A stretch of DNA of 64,000 nt, taken from assembly GCA_000750105.3 (NCBI GenBank), contig JPHH03000065.1, positions 1-64,000 on the forward strand, given 5' to 3'. Below, one piece after another: positions 1-10,836 of the stretch. Source of the DNA: Tolypocladium sp. Sup5 PDA-1 (Eukaryota; Ascomycota; Sordariomycetes; Hypocreales; Ophiocordycipitaceae). Within the stretch, counting starts at the first letter, position 1. Each line of letters opens with the position of its first letter. The position numbers were made by a program, and so were the translations under genes. The notes below the pieces were generated by a model. The model made no database searches. It was given only the letters and a program-made list of their open reading frames with translations, and was not told the origin of the DNA.

Positions 1-55
1 CCTTCCTTCAAAAAAAATACAGGATTGAATATTTCTCGTTTGCCAACGGCGGTCA

Positions 56-733
56 CTAGCTGTGGGCCGGCGCATCGATGACGACGTCGAGCTCCTTGAG
101 GACGAGCTCGTTCAAGCTCATGCCGTCCCGCGTGTAGATCCAGTTGCCGGAGCCGGTGCCCTCCTTCTCGCCCTGGCCCTCGCCGACGATACACCAGTCG
201 TAGCGCTTGGGGCCGGAGATGGGCGATGAGAGCCAGATCTGCTTGTTCGGAGGCTGCTTGTTGATGACGTAGGTGCCCTTGTTCGCTACCGTGATGGTCA
301 TGACGCCGGCCTGTGGCAGGGAGTCAGATGGTCAGCATGGGCGCAACCGTTGTGAGCTTTATCTTGCGACGGGACGACGCACCGAGTATTCAATATCGAC
401 ATCTTCCCTGCTATCTTGCAGCTGCTCAAACTTGACCAGCACGGTGTCAAGGTAGGCGTCCGCCAGCTCGTGGTACTTGCTATCGGAGAGCTCAACCACC
501 CCGTACGTCGGCTCCGTCTTTGCGGTGTCGTCCTTGACGGGATGCTCGGTGTCCGGCATGATGCCCCTCGCCCGGGTCGCCGACGCCGAGAACAGCCGTC
601 GCGGGCAGATTGGCTGTGGCAGGACGGCGCGGGAGGCGCATGGGACGAGGCGGAAGCTGGCGCGGGCGGCGCTGGAGCTCTGGGCGGCGCGTGTGACGAG
701 CCGCGAAGCTTGGATTATGCCTTGTCGAGACAT
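56..733 (-). CDS. YFH1: Frataxin, mitochondrial iron-sulfur cluster assembly factor
   Basis: Frataxin acts in the mitochondrial matrix on the Isu/Nfs1 complex during Fe-S cluster synthesis. Two exons, 383-733 and 56-310, flank a 72-nt intron (311-382, GTGCGT...CACAG, phase 0), giving 201 residues. The N-terminal ~80 residues are rich in Arg, Ala and Ser with almost no acids, as expected of a mitochondrial presequence. The C-terminal half holds the frataxin fold: an acidic helix with DSREDVDIEYS, then GVMTI and the family hallmark GTYVINKQPPNKQIWLSSP, followed by a W-rich GNWIYTRDG strand. I chose the ATG at 733 because the presequence starts there; the upstream frame is open but uninformative. 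The gene is divergent from AP-3 sigma. Family assignment is very secure. Confidence 0.95.
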
Positions 734-1158
734 GATGCTGGGATCGGTGAGTCGCTGGCGCAGGAGCGCTGAAGAGGAATCGGCTCGGGGCGTTTCGAGG
801 TATGGCGGATGTGGAGGTGAGGAGGTTGGTGTACAAGGGAACCAGTATCGCAGACGGCTGTCCTGGGGCCAATTGTCGTCGTCGTGGCCGCGGCAAAGGT
901 GGAGGAAGAAGAGGAGGAGGATGCTGCAGTTGCATCGGATTGAGCTCCCCGCCGTACTCCGTCCCTTAGGTACGTACGTCAAGGTGCAGCGCAGGCCGTT
1001 GCAAGCTGCGGTTGGCTCAATCGCCTGGCTGAGCTGCAGTTAGTCATCTGCTCGCTGGGTGTGGCTGCGTCGATTCCATGAGCCCCACCATCTTCAACCC
1101 GCCTCAGTTCGTCTCCGCCATACTGCGAGGATGACGAGCCCGGCCTCGTCCTTCGACA
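734..1158. promoter_or_regulatory. Divergent intergenic region, frataxin / AP-3 sigma
   Basis: This 425-bp spacer separates two genes transcribed away from each other, so it should hold both promoters. I see no further ORF with coding character. It contains a GTACTCCGT motif at 954-962, one of a dispersed family in this window. No TATA box is obvious. Confidence 0.5.
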
Positions 1159-1785
1159 ATGATTAATGCGTTTCTGGTCTTCAACGGCCAGGGCCAGCCT
1201 CGGCTGACCAAATTCTACACGCAGCTGGTAAGCCACCCGCGGAATCCCCGCCTTCTGTGCCGGCGCAGGCTAACATACGGCGTCCAGGAAACGAGCATCC
1301 AACAGCGGCTGATATCCGAGATCTTCACCCTCGTGTCGAACCGACCGTCCGGCTCCTGCAACTTCCTGCCCCTGCCGCCGCTGCTCGCCGCGTCGGGCAC
1401 CTCGCACACCTCGTCCCAGGAGCAAAACGACGTGCCCTCGCTCGTCACCTACCGCAACTATGCGACCCTCTACTTCATCGTGATATCTACGTCGACCGAG
1501 TCGCCGCTCGCCCTCATCGACCTGATACAAGTCTACGTCGAGGCCCTGGATAAGCTCTTTGAGAACGTGTGCGAGCTGGACCTCATCTTTAACTTTGAGA
1601 CGCTGCACGCTACGCTGTCGGAGATGATTATCGGAGGAGTGGTGATTGAGACAGGCCTGGACCGCATCGTCTCGGGCGTAAGGGCACAAGGGACTGTCGC
1701 GAAGCGGCCCGTCAACGAAGGGCGGAGCTCCGGGCTGGGCTCGGGTCTCGGCATGAGTGGAAACTTTGCCTGGGCAGGGCGATGA
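1159..1785 (+). CDS. APS3: AP-3 adaptor complex subunit sigma
   Basis: Small (sigma) subunit of the AP-3 clathrin-adaptor-like complex, which sorts cargo from Golgi/endosome to the vacuole. Exons 1159-1227 and 1288-1785 give 188 residues. The intron 1228-1287 is exactly 60 nt with no stop, so the unspliced frame also reads through; GTAAGC, a GCTAAC branch site and CCAG mark it, and removal restores the sigma-family start MINAFLVFNGQGQPRLTKFY directly followed by ETSIQQRLI. The longin-type core is clear: YRNYATLYFIV, SPLALIDLIQVYVEALDKLF and NVCELDLIFNFE. A Gly/Ser-rich C-terminal tail of about 30 residues extends beyond the fold, as is usual for fungal AP-3 sigma subunits. Assignment is secure. 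Confidence 0.93.
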   Translation: MINAFLVFNGQGQPRLTKFYTQLVSHPRNPRLLCRRRLTYGVQETSIQQRLISEIFTLVSNRPSGSCNFLPLPPLLAASGTSHTSSQEQNDVPSLVTYRNYATLYFIVISTSTESPLALIDLIQVYVEALDKLFENVCELDLIFNFETLHATLSEMIIGGVVIETGLDRIVSGVRAQGTVAKRPVNEGRSSGLGSGLGMSGNFAWAGR

Positions 1786-1914
1786 TGCAGCATGAGAGGC
1801 TGTAGTTCAAAGAGAAGAGTCCAATGATACGTCCAGACAAAGATATTCGTACATGTTGATCCGACATGGGGTATAACGCCGAGCGCCACAAAATGGTGAA
1901 TGACATCGTACAGC

Positions 1915-2452
1915 TCACTTGGATTCCGAATCCGGGCCCTTTGTAGGCGGGCTCGTCTCGGGCGCATCCTTTCGTCGTTCGTATCGTTTATCGGGATCGA
2001 GGACGCCGAACAGGTTGGCTGCATGCCGGCGCATCTGGTTCAAGTCAGCAACACGGCCCGTAAATGGCTGACTTGACGAACGAACCTCTTCGGATGGCTT
2101 GTACTTCTGCCCCCACCATTCAAACTCGGAGTAGAAGAGCAGCCATACCAACGCGGCTAAGTAAGAGTCAGCGTCTGCCTCGAGATCCACGACATGTACG
2201 CAACTGACCTGCGATGGTCGCGAGCTGCGCAAACTTGATTCCCTTCTCCCACCTCGGCGACCTGCTGGCAAGGAAGATGCGGCGCTTGTACTTCTTCTCA
2301 AACCGGAGCTGTTGCTGGTGGTTGAGGTCCTTGAAGTTCGGCGGCCACACCTTTCTCGCCTGGTACGGATTGCTGGCCACGGTCAGCGGCGCCCGCTTCG
2401 CAACGGGCTCCTTGGCTGACTGGGCCAATCGTCTGACGAGCGTCGGGAACAT
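1915..2452 (-). CDS. Small mitochondrial-type single-pass membrane protein, unknown function
   Basis: Three exons (2209-2452, 2086-2156, 1915-2034) joined by introns of 52 nt (2157-2208) and 51 nt (2035-2085) give 144 residues. I do not recognise a named family. The N-terminus (MFPTLVRRLAQSAKEPVAKR) is Arg/Lys-rich and acid-poor, which suggests mitochondrial import. A single hydrophobic span, roughly residues 80-95 (AALVWLLFYSEFEWW), is followed by a hydrophilic tail with RRHAANLFGVLDPDKRYERR. The first splice falls inside that span, and both splice joins keep the frame and produce smooth sequence, supporting the model. It is divergent from the leucyl-tRNA synthetase gene. An inner-membrane or respiratory-chain assembly role is possible but is inference only. 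Confidence 0.75.
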
Positions 2453-2823
2453 TGCGCCGTGAAGTTGTGACTCCTGGGCCCGATGTAGGAGATGGGCGAG
2501 TCTCCTGTGACGCTGTCGAGGCTCTCCAAGGAATATGGCCTAGGCTGGATAGGGCAGTCACAGAGCACCGCCTCACGGGGCCAGGATCTGTTAGCGCCAC
2601 ACCAGCACCCTGGGACTTGTGCCCCGCGATCGATTTTCACCCCTCCTCACATCGACCTCGCTCGACTGTGACTCAAAATTGCCCGTGGCCAGAGTCAAAG
2701 GTCAGCACGGCGCAGTTCGCACCCGCAAGAGAGTCAAGCGACGAGCGTTGGACACGCATAAATACGACGAGGCCTTCCGATTTTCGCGAGATATCGCCAA
2801 CTACACCGCAAAGCGTTGCGACA
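2453..2823. promoter_or_regulatory. Divergent intergenic region and LeuRS leader
   Basis: This 371-bp region lies between two divergent starts. The leucyl-tRNA synthetase frame stays open upstream to 2452 but has low-complexity, non-conserved composition, so I treat it as promoter and 5' leader rather than an N-terminal extension. Confidence 0.5.
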
Positions 2824-5800
2824 ATGGATCCGACACCCAAGGCCATGGAGGCCCTGAGCATTTCCCAGCCCAAGACCAAGGAGCTGAAAGGAGTACGTGA
2901 ACTCTTCGCTCCTATTACTTTGCTGAACACTTTTATTGATTTCCCTCAGACCGAGAAGCGAGATTCCTTGATCGTCGTCGAGAAGAAGTATCAGGAACAG
3001 TGGGCGGCAGACCGCATCTTCGAACAAAATGCCCCCTCGACCCAGGAGGTGCCGCTGCACTCCATTTCCGCCGCCGAACTGCGAGAGAGACAGCCCAAGT
3101 TCTTTGGATGCATGCCGTATCCGTACATGAACGGCGTCCTGCACGCCGGGCACACCTTCTCGGCCAGCAAAGTCGAGTTCGCCGCCGGCGTGGCCAGGAT
3201 GCAGGGCAAGCGGGCCTTGTTCCCCATGGCGTTCCACTGCACGGGCATGCCCATCAAGGCGTGCGCCGACAAGCTGGTCAACGAGATTAAGCTGTTTGGT
3301 CGCGACTTTACGGGATACAAGGAGGACCAGGGGGTCGCCGAGGAGGAGCCTGCCCCCGCGGCCAACAAGGCGAAGAAGGAGGACGTCACCAAGTTCACGA
3401 CCAACAAGAGCAAAGCCAAGGCCAAGACTGCCCAGCTGAAGTACCAGTTCCAGATTATGAAGTCGATTGGCATTCCGCAGGAGGAGATCCATCTGTTTGC
3501 CGACCCGCAATACTGGCTGGAGTTCTTCCCGCCGCTGGCGATCCAGGATTTGACCAACCTGGGGTGCCGAATCGATTGGCGGAGATCGTTTGTCACCACC
3601 GACGCCAACCCTTATTACGACGCTTTCGTTAGATGGCAGATGAACCGCTTGAGGGAGCTGAACAAGATCAAGTTCGGCAAGAGATATACCATTTACTCCA
3701 TCAAGGACGGCCAGCCGTGCATGGACCACGACCGCGCCGAGGGAGAGGCAGTCAACCCGCAAGAGTATACCGCTTTGAAGCTGAAAGTCTTGGAGTGGGC
3801 ACCCAAAGCTGCCGAGGCTATCAAGGGTAAGCTCCCGGAGGGCTCTGACGTCTTCTTGGTGCCTGCCACCCTGAGACCCGAGACCATGTACGGACAGACG
3901 TGCTGCTTCGTCGGACCCAAGATCAACTACGGCATCTTCAAGGCGGGCGAGAAGTCTTACTACGTGGTTACGGACAGAGCTGCCCGGAACATGGCCTATC
4001 AAGGAATTCTGGCCAAGCAGGGTGTCATTGAGAAGGCTGGTGAGATCCTGGGCTCTGACCTTGTAGGAACTCTGATCAATGCCCCCCTGTCGTGCCATAA
4101 AGAGGGCGTTCGGGTTCTGCCCATGGACAATGTCTTGCCCACCAAGGGCACTGGTGTTGTCACCTCTGTCCCCTCGGACAGCCCCGACGACTACGCCACC
4201 ATCACCGAACTGGCCAAGAAGGCCGATTACTACGGAATCAAGAAGGAGTGGGCCGAGCTGGAAATCTTCCCCATCATCGACACTCCTTCATACGGTGATT
4301 TGTGCGCGCCGTTCCTGGTCAAGAAGCTGAAGATTGCGTCGCCCAAGGACACCAAGCAGCTGGAGGAGGCCAAGGAGCTGGCTTACAAGGAGGGCTTCTA
4401 CCAGGGTGTCCTGAAGGTCGGCGATTTCAAGGGCGAGAAAGTCGAGACTGCCAAGCCCAAGGTCAGGAGCCAGCTGATTGACGCCGGAGAGGCTTTCGCG
4501 TACTCGGAGCCCGAGCGCAAGGTCGTCAGCAGATCCGGCGACGACTGCATCGTGGCCCTGATGGACCAGTGGTACCTGGACTACGGTGAGGAGTCCTGGA
4601 AACAGACCGCCCTGAAGTGGGTTGAGAACGCCGACGGCAAGGGTCTGGAGACGTATACCTCGGAAACCAAGAACAGCTTCGAGGGCGTCCTGAACTGGCT
4701 GAACCAGTGGGCGTGCGCGAGAAGCTTCGGCCTGGGCTCGAGGCTGCCGTGGGACCCCCAGTTCTTGGTTGAGAGTCTGAGTGACTCCACCATCTACATG
4801 GCCTACTACACCATCGCCCACTATCTGCAAAAGGACCTCTTTGGCCGTGAAAAGGGTATTGGCGGCATTGAAGCCGACCAGATGATTGACGAGGTGTGGG
4901 ACTACATCTTCTGCCGCCGCGAGCTGAGCGACGACGTGCTGAAGGCCTCCAAAATTCCAAAGGAGACCCTGGAGAGCATGCGCCGCGAGTTCGAGTACTT
5001 TTACCCCCTGGATGTGCGAAGCTCGGGCAAGGACTTGATCCCGAACCATCTGACCTTCTTCCTGTATGTGCACTTGGCCATCTTCCCTCCAGAGTACTGG
5101 CCTCGCGGTGTCCGTGCCAACGGGCATCTGATGTTGAACGGCGAGAAGATGGCCAAGAGTACCGGCAATTTCATGACCCTGCGCGAGTTGACCTTGAAGT
5201 ACGGTGCTGATGCGGCACGTATCGCTATTGCCGATGCTGGAGATGGTGTCAGCGACGCCAACTTCGAAGAGGACGTTGCCGACAACAACATTCTGCGCCT
5301 GTTCAATCTGCGCGAGTGGTGCGAGGAGATGGTCCGAGAGCAGAACGAGCTGCGATCCGGAGAGACCAACTCGTTCCAGGATGCGCTGTTCAACAACGAG
5401 CTGAACAGCGGAGCGCGCGAGGCCATCGAGCAGTACCGCCATACCAACTACAAGCTGGCCCTGAAGGCCGCTCTCTACGAGCTGACGAGCGCTCGCGACT
5501 TTTATCGCGAGGCGTGCTCGGCCGGCGGCATCAAGATGCACAAGGACTTGGTCTTCCGGTACATTGAGCTGCAGGCCCTGCTGATGGCCGTCATTACGCC
5601 GCACTGGTCAGAGTATATCTGGCTGGAGGTCCTGAAGAAGGGCTCTACGATCCACAACGCCAGCTTCCCCGAGGTGCCTCCTGTCGATGCGGCCCTGTCC
5701 GCCAAGAGAGACTACGTCCGCAACACGTCGTCCAACGTCAACTCGGCCGAGGGTCTGCAGCTGAAGAAGAAGGCCAAGGGCAAGGAGCTGTCTTTCGACC

Positions 5801-6249
5801 CCAAGGCGCCCAAGAAGCTGACCATCTACATGACGGACAAGTTCCCGTCGTGGCAGGCCAAGTACATGGACTTGCTGAAGGAGATGTGGGACCCGGCGAC
5901 CAAGTCTGTCAACGACAAGGAGCTGAACGGCAAGATTGCCAAGATGGGCGAGATGAAGAAGGCGATGCCCTTTGTCCAGGGCCTGAAGAAGCGTCTGCAG
6001 TCGGGGGAGCCCGCCAGCGTCGTCTTGGAGCAGAAGCTGGCGTTTGACGAGAGGGAGACGCTGGCGCAGATGGTTCCGGGACTGTCCCGGACGGCGGGCC
6101 TGGTCGCCTGCGATGTGTTGATCGTCGAGGAGGGAGGCAAGAAGGGCGTCAACATGGCCGACGGCAAGGAGGTGGAGATTACCGGGCCGCTGGCTGACAA
6201 TGCCCTTCCCGGCTCGCCAACGTTTTTCTTTGAGAACGTGCCGGCCTGA
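2824..6249 (+). CDS. CDC60: Leucyl-tRNA synthetase, cytosolic
   Basis: Class I aminoacyl-tRNA synthetase that charges tRNA-Leu in the cytosol. Exons 2824-2892 and 2950-6249 give 1122 residues, the usual length of the eukaryotic/archaeal-type enzyme. The 57-nt intron 2893-2949 (GTACGT...CTCAG) is a multiple of three without a stop; splicing joins the short N-terminus to TEKRDSLIVVEKKYQEQW. The Rossmann ATP site shows HAGH at about residues 88-91 in PYPYMNGVLHAGHTFSASK, and KMAKS at about 756-760 in NGEKMAKSTGN. Between them lies the CP1 editing domain (TLRPETMYGQTC, then DSPDDYAT). The protein lacks an obvious mitochondrial presequence, fitting the cytosolic form. Long antisense ORFs here are shadows of its GC-rich codons. 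Confidence 0.97.
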   Translation: MDPTPKAMEALSISQPKTKELKGVRELFAPITLLNTFIDFPQTEKRDSLIVVEKKYQEQWAADRIFEQNAPSTQEVPLHSISAAELRERQPKFFGCMPYPYMNGVLHAGHTFSASKVEFAAGVARMQGKRALFPMAFHCTGMPIKACADKLVNEIKLFGRDFTGYKEDQGVAEEEPAPAANKAKKEDVTKFTTNKSKAKAKTAQLKYQFQIMKSIGIPQEEIHLFADPQYWLEFFPPLAIQDLTNLGCRIDWRRSFVTTDANPYYDAFVRWQMNRLRELNKIKFGKRYTIYSIKDGQPCMDHDRAEGEAVNPQEYTALKLKVLEWAPKAAEAIKGKLPEGSDVFLVPATLRPETMYGQTCCFVGPKINYGIFKAGEKSYYVVTDRAARNMAYQGILAKQGVIEKAGEILGSDLVGTLINAPLSCHKEGVRVLPMDNVLPTKGTGVVTSVPSDSPDDYATITELAKKADYYGIKKEWAELEIFPIIDTPSYGDLCAPFLVKKLKIASPKDTKQLEEAKELAYKEGFYQGVLKVGDFKGEKVETAKPKVRSQLIDAGEAFAYSEPERKVVSRSGDDCIVALMDQWYLDYGEESWKQTALKWVENADGKGLETYTSETKNSFEGVLNWLNQWACARSFGLGSRLPWDPQFLVESLSDSTIYMAYYTIAHYLQKDLFGREKGIGGIEADQMIDEVWDYIFCRRELSDDVLKASKIPKETLESMRREFEYFYPLDVRSSGKDLIPNHLTFFLYVHLAIFPPEYWPRGVRANGHLMLNGEKMAKSTGNFMTLRELTLKYGADAARIAIADAGDGVSDANFEEDVADNNILRLFNLREWCEEMVREQNELRSGETNSFQDALFNNELNSGAREAIEQYRHTNYKLALKAALYELTSARDFYREACSAGGIKMHKDLVFRYIELQALLMAVITPHWSEYIWLEVLKKGSTIHNASFPEVPPVDAALSAKRDYVRNTSSNVNSAEGLQLKKKAKGKELSFDPKAPKKLTIYMTDKFPSWQAKYMDLLKEMWDPATKSVNDKELNGKIAKMGEMKKAMPFVQGLKKRLQSGEPASVVLEQKLAFDERETLAQMVPGLSRTAGLVACDVLIVEEGGKKGVNMADGKEVEITGPLADNALPGSPTFFFENVPA

Positions 6250-9159
6250 ACGTGGTGAGTGATGACTGGCCGAGATGATGTATGCGTCATGTGGCCCGGA
6301 GATGGAGAGCGACTACGGATAGAGAGACATAAAAAAGAAGTGTATGGAAGAGATTGCATGTAGTTGGACGTTTCTGAAGACAATCTTGTTATGATTATGA
6401 TACGACGTATCATTGCCAAGTTTCATCCCAGACTTGCTGCGGGCGTGGCGCCGTGGCTGCGAAACGCCTCTGGCACACTGGTATCCGTATATTAGCTGCA
6501 AACTCGGCCCACCGCTTTGAAACGAAACAGCAACAGCAACAGCAGCAGCACCTGTACGGACTTGAGAGAGAGAGAAGTTGCGTGACAGCTTCACTTGCAC
6601 CTGTGGGCTGATGACGATGGGCCACTGGGTGCTGAGACGTATATGGGAGAGGCTTGCCACGGCGACGCTCACGTGCGCTTGTTTACGAGGTTGATCGTCA
6701 GAGCGAGGCATGGATGCGCCCTTGAGGGATTCATCTACCTATCATACACCTCGGTCGGTGATCAAACAGCCAACGTAATGCTCAGCCAACAGCCCGATAA
6801 CACGCCCATGTCCATGTCAGGTGTGCTCGCCTGTGTTGGCCATCTGCCGCCATACATACAAAGCCATGTAAGTGCTGTACTCGGTGCGTACAGGCGCGTT
6901 TATCGCCCCGTGTGTGGGTGACGACGACTCGTATCCAGCCGGGAGTGCATGGGAGAGGGGTTGGAAGGCAAACGGCAGATCACGACAGCGCGGTGTTGCG
7001 TGGGTTATCAGGTTGTCGAACTCAAAGGCCGGGCTGGAGGTTGCACTCTCGAGCTGCGTAGGAGCAGGCGCGTGCCGAGCCAAATACGACGTAGGCGTGG
7101 GATTGCCGTCGCTACAAGCAGCAGTCGATCAGACCTCACGTCGTTTCGGATCGCGGCTCATCGTCCCGGGTCCGTCGTCATCGTCTCTGGCTCGGGTCAG
7201 CCGCAGATGCAGCTATCGTCTCTTCATCAATCACCTCACTCAGCAAGCACCAAACAGGGAGCTCCTGCGCTAGAAGGGACCGTGCCAAGGACAGAGCCGC
7301 AGCGATGGACAAGCGTCTGTCCATCGCGCGCAAAAGCCAAGTTTTCCTGGCCGTGGAGGAAGAGGCTTGTTTGGGCTGGTCTGTGGCTTGCCAATTGCCC
7401 TGCAGACCACCATCAACAGCAGCCGCAAGCGCATCCGATGCAACCTTGGACGCGCCCTCCAACGCTCCAACGGGCCCCAGCCGCATAATCAGCAGAGTGG
7501 AACTGTGGAAGCATGCGACCCTGCTCGACCGGGCGCGATTCTCCACCGCGACCAGCCAACGGCGAGTGTCGGGTATGCCATTTCCAAGAAAAGCGCAGCG
7601 GCAAACAAACGACTCGCGACCGGCGGCCATCGTCCCGACGTGTACATAGTAGTGCCGCAATTGCCGCTGCCCTCAGGGGGCCCTGTGGCGGCTGGCACCC
7701 CGACGACGAACGGCCGGCTTTTTCTGTTCTAGGCCCGAAAAGCTTGTTAAGCTTGTTCTTTCGTCCGTCCGGGCCCTCTGCGCCGCCAATTGAGTGACAG
7801 ACGGAACGGGCTGTCCACAGGGGCATCTTATTACCCTTCATCTCCCTGAGATACTCGTAGACCGCCGGGGCCACGGTCGCGAACGTGCCCGTCGCTCAAC
7901 AACTCATGACCGCAAAGTTGCAAACCAACGAAACCAACGTGGGCGGCAGCCTTGGGGGCTATTGGCCTGGAACGCGGCAGCCTGCAGAGAATCCTGATGG
8001 TGCGCGTTCGATATTTGGCGTGTTTCCTGGTTTAGCCTGGGGGACGATCGTTGCTGACTCGAGAAGATGACGCAAAGGCCTGCTGCTGTTCCTTGCTGGA
8101 CGATGGGTGGATGGGTGGATGGGCTTTTTCCCTCGCGACAGCTACTGCACATCGCCAGAGGAACCCTCCAACCTCCAACAGGCCAACGACAGTTGATTGA
8201 CACGGCTCCACCAGCCCCCAGGGCACCGTGAAAGGTTCGTTTGGTGGCGTGGGATCGGCGATGATAAGCCTGCCACTGGGTGAAAACTGAGAAGTGACTC
8301 GCCCACCCCGGTGCAATTCTCGGCCGGGGGATGGGGATGGATGGGGCCGCCACTGTGAGAGACTGATGAACGAGTGCTGTAATCCGTACTGTACTCGTAG
8401 CTTGTCTCTGGCCCACGCGCGGGTGGCTGCTCCTCTTGCTCGCCTTGCATCCGCCTCGCATGGCCTAGCTTTTAGCCCGACGACGTCGTAGCGAGCCTTG
8501 CCTGATATGCACGCTGCTGCAAGTGCGAGTCTCCTAGCCCATGCACTGCACAGGGGCGAGGCTGGCTGGGGGCCATGACAGCAGCATTCGGGCACGTACT
8601 CCGTTCGGGTGGCAGTCCGTAGTTTGTACGGTACAGTACCAGACTGCGTGCTTTCCCATCCAGCCACCAAGAACCTGCCAGGGGGCTCGTTCGGACCAGA
8701 TGGAGACATCCATGCCGTTCGGAGCACTCTTGTACCTCCATCGTAGCGTGTCCCGGACGTCCGGTGGGGTGGTGCAATCAGTCAATCAACGGTGGCCGTC
8801 GCCGTCCCAGGCAAGCTAGGATGGCAACGTGGGTGGGCGAGGCGGATCTTCCTCCTGCGGAGCTCCAGCGGCGTTTTGCTCCTTTGGTTCGTTCCCAAGT
8901 TTCCCCATGATGTACGGAGTAGTCCGTAGATTCTCCTCCTTCCTTGCTTCATCTCTCCGTTTTGTGGGATTCGTGATGCCATGCCCAGACCCAGAGTTCT
9001 GGCGCGCACCCGAGCTTGTTGGTGATCTATAACTGCATCGCCCCTGTTGTTGCAGCTGCAGTCGGCATACATCCCGTCCCCTTCAACAACGAGAGACCCG
9101 CGTCTCGTCAGGGTCCTCGGTTCTCGTCCGCTCGACTTCGACTCACATCTGCCGATACG
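6250..9159. other. 2.9-kb intergenic region without recognisable gene
   Basis: Between the leucyl-tRNA synthetase stop and the secreted-protein start I find no ORF with domain, codon or splice evidence on either strand. It contains a CAG/CAACAG-rich tract near 6528-6550, a GATGGGTG-type short repeat near 8100-8125, and the dispersed motifs GTACTCCGT (8596-8604) and a palindromic pair GTACGGAGTAGTCCGTA (8912-8928). It probably carries the 3' UTR of the first gene and a long upstream region of the next. A noncoding RNA cannot be excluded from sequence alone. Confidence 0.45.
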
Positions 9160-9583
9160 ATGCGTTTCGCCCTGCTCAGCGCTCTCGCGAGCGCGGCCAT
9201 TGCTGTCGCTACTTCGGCCAACACCATCGCGGCCTCGCCTGCCACGACGCTCTCCGTGGCCTGGACAAGCTCCCCGGCTGCCATTGAGAGCCAAGCCGCT
9301 TCCTCAAGCAAAGGCGATTGTGGCACCCACTCGTCCGTCATCTCGTTCCCCGTCTCGCAACCAAATAGCACAGCCAGTGAGTCCTCCCAAGATATCGCCA
9401 AGCTCGCTCCGCATCAGCTAACCTTGGCCAGCCCACTTCACCACCACCGTTATCCCTACCGCGCGACCCAATGCCACGACGTCTCATACCGCAGAGGTAA
9501 CCGGAGGCGCCATCCCGCAGCAAATGCAGGCTTCCATCGTCGGCTTGCTGGGATTCTGCATCATGGGCTTGGTCATGCTATAG
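9160..9583 (+). CDS. Small secreted Ser/Thr-rich protein, probable GPI-anchored
   Basis: Exons 9160-9376 and 9432-9583 (55-nt intron 9377-9431 with a GCTAAC branch site) give 122 residues. The N-terminus MRFALLSALASAAIAVATSA is a clear signal peptide. The middle is Ser/Thr/Ala-rich with one N-glycosylation sequon before the splice (PNSTA) and another after it (PNATTS). The C-terminus after splicing ends in a hydrophobic run (SIVGLLGFCIMGLVML) with no basic tail, which fits a GPI-attachment signal; a cleavage site near TGGA is possible. Only two cysteines are present. I do not recognise a family. It may be a small cell-wall protein; a tail-anchored membrane protein is the alternative. The intron is well supported because the unspliced frame has no hydrophobic end. 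Confidence 0.78.
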
Positions 9584-10522
9584 ACAAGGCGATTGGGATA
9601 CGAAGTAATGATGCTGTACGACACGCGCGGCTGTTGCTCGCGCCACCCCTCATAGAACATGCCTCTGGCAGGCCCGGCGTTTTAATAGCATAGAGATACC
9701 ACGAGCCTTGAGCCATCCGTCTTGGATTGGCTCCGAGGCTTTTTACTGCCAATGGCAGGACCCTAATTCAACAGACCTTTTGAATTCAATGGCTTTCCAA
9801 CCGAGTGAACCAAGGAGTGGAGGTGCATGCGGTTGGGGCGCGACACTTGTCTTGCTTCCGCGCCGCGGCGTCGCACAGAGATAACTATCTGCAGTGGAGT
9901 CGAATCGCGAGCCACTCGGGACTGACACGGGGGCTGCTCCGACATATGCTCGAGGCTTCAAAGTGTATATTGAGTAACATGAGGCGGGTCGGTGTCGTGC
10001 ACGCCATCGCTGGCGAGACGTACCAGCGACAGCGACGCCGCCATGTCGTGGTCTGGAGCTGCGCGCCGGCTCTGGCCACATCCGACCTAATTATCTGATC
10101 CCAATGTTTGGCCGGGCCTTGAGACGGCGGGCGATGTCAGATCGAGCCGCTTCTTGAGCCGCGGACACAAACCAACTGCTCCCGATGTTCTGAGACATGC
10201 GGAATCGTCGCGGTCGTGCGGCGCTTCGTTCAGAACGGCCAGAAGCCCAGATCATAAATGACTGCAGGCACCCCACTGGTGCCCCTTCCCGTATCAACAC
10301 GGGCAAGACGTCTTGAAACTGCCCTTGGTCGCGATGACCGCCGTGTGCGAGTACATCGTAGCGAGGTCGCCATCCTGAGGATGGTTGGTGACTCTTGCCT
10401 CTTGATGAGTCAAGTTGGTCTGCTCGGTCGCCGCAAAACCCGAGCGGGGTTGGTGACTGAAGGATATCGAGTATTCTCGAAAGCCGGACACGGCTCTGGA
10501 TATCGTCCTTCTCTTCGAGCGT
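9584..10522. other. Intergenic region, convergent ends
   Basis: This 939-bp stretch lies between two convergent genes (the secreted protein and Dph3). The ORFs it contains show no conserved sequence, no splice support and no repeats worth naming. I see nothing further in it. Confidence 0.4.
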
Positions 10523-10836
10523 TTAGGCCGCGATGGGGATCTGGCTGCCCGAGTTGCTGGACGGGGGAGGCTTGGGCAAGTCGTCCTGCAAAAGTCAGTC
10601 GCCGTCACGCGCAGGACGCACCCCCGGCAGAAACGTACAAGGTCAAAGATGACGCGGATCATCAGGCTGCAGCTGGGGCAGACGGCAATGTCCTGCTCGT
10701 CGCGGAGATCATCGAGGGCAATCTGGAAGCGGTCGCCGCAGGGGCACGGGTAGTGGTACAGCTGCTGCGCCTCGTCAAAGGTCATGTCCTCGATCTCAAT
10801 CTCGTCGTAGATGGAGAGGTTCTCGTCGTCGGACAT
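10523..10836 (-). CDS. DPH3: Diphthamide biosynthesis protein 3 (CSL zinc finger)
   Basis: Dph3 is the small Fe/Zn protein that donates electrons to Dph1-Dph2 in the first step of diphthamide formation on eEF2; in yeast it also supports Elongator (Kti11). Exons 10639-10836 and 10523-10585 flank a 53-nt intron (10586-10638, GTACGT...TTTTGCAG), giving 86 residues. The start MSDDENLSIYDEIEIEDM and the four zinc cysteines are typical: YPCPCGDRF followed by DEQDIAVCPSCSLMIRVIFD, i.e. two C-x-C/C-x2-C knuckles with the CSL motif. The spliced C-terminus DDLPKPPPSSNSGSQIPIAA is short and unstructured. An upstream in-frame Met exists, but the family start is clearly at 10836. Very secure. Confidence 0.95.

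Noticed and set aside
2452..2823. N-terminal extension of leucyl-tRNA synthetase (frame open 124 codons upstream)
   Set aside because: The sequence has no conserved motif or targeting-peptide character, and the family start fits the ATG at 2824.
2734..4098. 454-codon antisense ORF over leucyl-tRNA synthetase
   Set aside because: Shadow of GC-rich third positions in the real gene; no domain and improbable composition. The same applies to 4288-5604 (-), 20724-21761 (+) and the long antisense ORFs over the BTB gene.
8032..8727. 231-codon minus-strand ORF in the 2.9-kb gap
   Set aside because: No recognisable motif, overlapping ORFs in other frames of equal length, and no splice or codon support.
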